Below, in pieces: positions 3,977 through 6,581 of a DNA stretch of 6,581 bases (positions are counted from its first letter, which is position 1; every line of letters starts with the position of its first letter). Source of the stretch: an uncultured Flavobacteriales bacterium (GTDB taxonomy: Bacteria > Bacteroidota > Bacteroidia > Flavobacteriales_D > Sanyastnellaceae); contig CALKHD010000237.1 in NCBI GenBank assembly GCA_938092195.1, positions 1 through 6,581 on the forward strand, read 5' to 3'. Made by a program: the position numbers and the translations under genes. The notes below the pieces were generated by a model, which saw only the letters and a list, made by a program, of their open reading frames with translations, was not told where the DNA came from and made no database searches.

Positions 3977-6581
3977 TCATTGGTCTTTGGGCCTTTTTTC
4001 GCTCGGGCATGGCTGTGGTTCCGACGGAGCGAGGTCCACGGCATGAATGGTACACGCATCGCCTGAAGGAGAAATTGCCCAAAGTCCACCTTGCACTTGG
4101 GCCCAGCCGGAGGGCCAATTCCAGCTTTGTCCGGAAATGTCCAGGTCCATGGGCATTCCATTGCACGTCACGGCCAAATTGCCCTGAGCCCAAGAGCTGC
4201 CCCAATTCCCAAAGTGGTTGATTCCCCCCAACCACTCTGGGACTGGCGACTGAATGAACCGCAAATGCGTGTCATTGTCTTCAAACCGATTCCACCCGCC
4301 ACCGGACATCGGATTCATGGCCAATTGACTTCGGTTGGACAGCACACCCGTGTCGCAGTCTTTGAATGCTGAGCAATTCAATTGGAGCAATTCGTTCTGG
4401 CTGTCGATTCCAACCCCCAAACGTTCGAAAAGACAAGATTCGGCCCGAAACTGTCCTGACCCTTTTGACTTTAGGCCAAAGGCTGCATTCTCAAATTGAC
4501 AATCCTGAAGCACATTTGGTCCGCCCAATGGTTGGCACGTGTGGTCCACAGGGTGCGCTGAAAACAGGGAGTTTGACACGTTCATTTGACATTGAAAATG
4601 GACGTTTGACCCCCACTGAAAAGAGCAGTCATGCGCATCAAAACGGCCATTTGACTGTTTGAGGTTCAATCCTTGAAGGTGATGCTGTTGCAAAAACAAG
4701 TCGCCATCCACCACCACTGAATCTGTAGAAGTTCCAACCCACAGGGAGGACCACAGGGAGGACGTGGTGCTTGCCAATTGGAGCTGTCCATGGCCCATCA
4801 TCCGCAGTCCGCAGCCATGTGAACTGAGCGCATTCAATTCAGAGATGTCCACCTGGGCCCCCTCATGAAAGGTCCATTGTGTGCCGTCTTGTGGAGACTG
4901 TAGCTGCATGTCCGCCCCTGGAGACCCGACAATGGCCAAAGCATGTTGTGTCTCAATTTTGGCATCTGAAGCAAGATGGCCATCCCACAAGCTGTTTGCG
5001 CCCAATTCAACAACGCCGTCCAATGAGGCCAAACTTTGGGAGGATTGGGACCAGATGATGTGTCCATCCATGGTGATCAAAGCCCCGTCGTGACAGAGCA
5101 AGGTTCCCAGTGGCCGGATGTCCATTTCTCCAGACTGCAAGTGAAGATGGGCGCCTGGGAGAAGTTCCAAGGTCCCTCCTGGAAACACGGTCACCCTGCC
5201 TTGAACGACCAACGAAGCATGGGGCTCAATCACGAAGTGCGCCGATGAACCCGGTTGTCCTGAGAAGGCAGTGTAACCCAGTTCAAGTATGCCGTTGGGG
5301 TGTATGGTCATGGGGCCTGAACAGCCTTGGAGCCGAAATTGTCCATGGCTGTTCATGGGCGAACTCGGCATAAAGAAGTCATCATCAGCGGACTGCAGAC
5401 CAATTCTTCCATGAAGGTTCAATCCAGGCAATGTCCAAAGTCCTTGACTGGAGATGTTGGTGTCCAGCAGGGATTGTCCTGGAAGCCAAGGGCTCTCTAC
5501 TTCGCTCAGTTGGTGCAACAGGAATGAAAGGTTGGCTGGGTTGACCTGGCTGTGCGGTTTATTCGAGGTCCCGATGTGGTGGGCATCAAACGTGGTCGAG
5601 TTCAGGGTTTCTTCTGAATAGGGAGCATCTGGCCATGGCGGAGCAATGTCCAGGGCGCTGAGCGTGGGAATGAAACTGTGCAAGGGTTGGTATTCTCCAG
5701 ATCCAATGGGGGAAATGCAAAGGGGCCATGGAAGGTCGGCTTCTGCAACAGCTTCGTTAAAAGCGTCCACAAACTGCTGCACAGAAGGCCTTGTGCCCCC
5801 TGGTAGGTGATCCAGATGGCCCAAATGGGACAGGTCAGAGACATCGCCATGTCCAGTCAAACATGAGAGGGGCCATGGGAATCCACTTTCATCGGGGGTC
5901 TGCAGGTGGGATGTGAGGGGCTGACCAGATTCAGCCAACGGGTGCGAGGAAAGGCCTGGATGTGGTTGAACCTCCAGGTGGAACAAGGGGCCAATGTCAC
6001 CTGTCCAATTGGATTCAATCACGGAATGGTCATACAGGAGCATGGGGTTGTCGCCACCCGGCAGAGGATGAGTGGCACCATTGGCAATGGATACATTTCG
6101 GCTCAACGAAGGCATGCCAAGGGCATCCAACGAATCTTGGTAGTTTAACCTGGGTGTCAATCCTGGTATTTGTCGAATCAACAATTGGCGGGCTGCAGGA
6201 GATTGAAGGGCCCCAATCAGCTCATCAATGGTTCCGCCATCGCCAGAAAGGAATTGGATCATTTGCTGAAGTCCGAGGGGCACATTGGCCCCTTGATGAG
6301 GGCTGTCTAAACTGATGAACAAGGAGGTGCAGTGCGGTTCTCCCACCAATTCCATCTGCTTGAGGGCAATGCGAGCCAGCTGACCTCCCATGCTTGCACC
6401 GGACACCACCATCGGCCTCGCATCGGTTTTGTGCATGTTGAGGTGCTTTAGGATGTCGGCAAGGAGTTGGGCGTTGACCATCAGGTCGGCAGTTCCATCC
6501 TCAAAGTCAACCAACACGGGGGTGAATCCGCGAGACATCAAAGAGTCAAAAAGGACAGGCATGTAGCCCATCATGGGATAG
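3977..6581 (-). CDS. Secreted alpha/beta hydrolase fused to a parallel beta-helix (5' end beyond window)
   Basis: This is the C-terminal part of a large, probably exported esterase- or lipase-like protein. The frame is open to the right edge, so the true start and any signal peptide are missing; residue numbers here count from the ATG at 6574. Residues 1-360 are an alpha/beta hydrolase: FTPVLVDFEDG at 17-27, nucleophile elbow GASMGG at 59-64 with Ser61, SLDSPHQGANVPLG at 88-101, and HSFIPTLSALDI at 299-310. The likely catalytic histidine is His341 in NKPHSQV; the acid is unassigned. Residues from about 380 to 620 form Gly-rich short strands (VVQGRVTVFPGGTLELLPGA), typical of a beta-solenoid. 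Residues from about 640 to 760 show PbH1-like rungs with a C-x-F step (C650, C692, C714) about 20-23 residues apart. The tail 780-865 is Trp- and Cys-containing and ends SEKRPKDQ without a recognisable type IX sorting domain. The substrate is unknown. It converges tail-to-tail with the TPR gene. Confidence 0.82.
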   Translation of the reverse strand, partial: YPMMGYMPVLFDSLMSRGFTPVLVDFEDGTADLMVNAQLLADILKHLNMHKTDARPMVVSGASMGGQLARIALKQMELVGEPHCTSLFISLDSPHQGANVPLGLQQMIQFLSGDGGTIDELIGALQSPAARQLLIRQIPGLTPRLNYQDSLDALGMPSLSRNVSIANGATHPLPGGDNPMLLYDHSVIESNWTGDIGPLFHLEVQPHPGLSSHPLAESGQPLTSHLQTPDESGFPWPLSCLTGHGDVSDLSHLGHLDHLPGGTRPSVQQFVDAFNEAVAEADLPWPLCISPIGSGEYQPLHSFIPTLSALDIAPPWPDAPYSEETLNSTTFDAHHIGTSNKPHSQVNPANLSFLLHQLSEVESPWLPGQSLLDTNISSQGLWTLPGLNLHGRIGLQSADDDFFMPSSPMNSHGQFRLQGCSGPMTIHPNGILELGYTAFSGQPGSSAHFVIEPHASLVVQGRVTVFPGGTLELLPGAHLHLQSGEMDIRPLGTLLCHDGALITMDGHIIWSQSSQSLASLDGVVELGANSLWDGHLASDAKIETQHALAIVGSPGADMQLQSPQDGTQWTFHEGAQVDISELNALSSHGCGLRMMGHGQLQLASTTSSLWSSLWVGTSTDSVVVDGDLFLQQHHLQGLNLKQSNGRFDAHDCSFQWGSNVHFQCQMNVSNSLFSAHPVDHTCQPLGGPNVLQDCQFENAAFGLKSKGSGQFRAESCLFERLGVGIDSQNELLQLNCSAFKDCDTGVLSNRSQLAMNPMSGGGWNRFEDNDTHLRFIQSPVPEWLGGINHFGNWGSSWAQGNLAVTCNGMPMDLDISGQSWNWPSGWAQVQGGLWAISPSGDACTIHAVDLAPSEPQPCPSEKRPKDQ
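3982..3999 (+). terminator. Candidate intrinsic terminator for the TPR gene, inside the convergent gene's last codons
   Basis: GGTC-TTTG-GGCC (3982-3993) can form a 4-bp stem with one G.U pair, followed directly by six T's (3994-3999), 5 nt after the plus-strand stop. An alternative, longer pairing joins CCAAAG AC at 3933-3940 with GTCTTTGG at 3983-3990 across a 42-nt loop, again just upstream of the T run. The stem is short, so strength is uncertain. The element lies wholly within the 3' end of the minus-strand hydrolase CDS. Confidence 0.4.
4739..4762 (-). repeat. Perfect 12-bp tandem duplication encoding SSLWSSLW
   Basis: The plus-strand unit CCACAGGGAGGA is present twice back to back. 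On the coding minus strand this yields SSLW repeated, about residues 604-611 of the hydrolase/beta-helix protein. The length is a multiple of three, so the frame is kept. Identity at every base, including third positions, suggests a recent slippage or microduplication event. Confidence 0.85.

Overview
The window looks like a piece of chromosome from a member of the Bacteroidota, probably a Flavobacteriales-like marine or aquatic lineage of moderate GC. Three things point there. The FAD oxidoreductase has the TRNAGFACFGS signature I associate with that phylum. The long periplasmic or surface protein combines a carboxypeptidase-regulatory-like domain, TPR-like 'Y..h..A...f....w..A...y..A..l.P.e.yp..ri' repeats and a 'YRK...K.GVYYFKN..SI' end that I recall from Bacteroidota proteins. 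The alpha/beta hydrolase is of the GASMGG...SLDSPHQGANVPLG type fused to a beta-helix. No Shine-Dalgarno sequence is visible before the starts that can be inspected, which is normal for the phylum. These family assignments are from memory, not from a search.

Layout from left to right: (1) bases 1-161, minus strand, the first 53 codons of a gene that runs off the left edge and begins with a clear signal peptide; (2) 205-1371, minus strand, a complete 388-residue FAD-dependent oxidoreductase of the DAO type, 43 nt upstream of (1) and possibly co-transcribed with it; (3) an 88-nt divergent intergenic region, 1372-1459; (4) 1460-3976, plus strand, a complete 838-residue secreted, very acidic, charged-repeat and coiled-coil protein with four TPR-like units; (5) 3977-6581, minus strand, the C-terminal 867 or so residues of a large secreted protein with an N-terminal alpha/beta hydrolase and a C-terminal parallel beta-helix, running off the right edge.

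Genes (4) and (5) converge with no intergenic base: their TGA stop codons form the palindrome TGATCA. Genes (2) and (4) diverge from a short region in which a Bacteroidota-type -7 element (TAnnTTTG) overlaps the start codon of the oxidoreductase. No RNA genes, CRISPR arrays, insertion sequences or phage genes are visible. Coding density is very high. Apart from the envelope or secreted character of three of the four proteins, nothing in the sequence ties the genes into one pathway. I do not see a convincing new multi-gene system. The most unusual items are the hydrolase/beta-helix fusion without a visible type IX sorting domain, the zero-gap convergent junction, and the acidic TPR-repeat protein.
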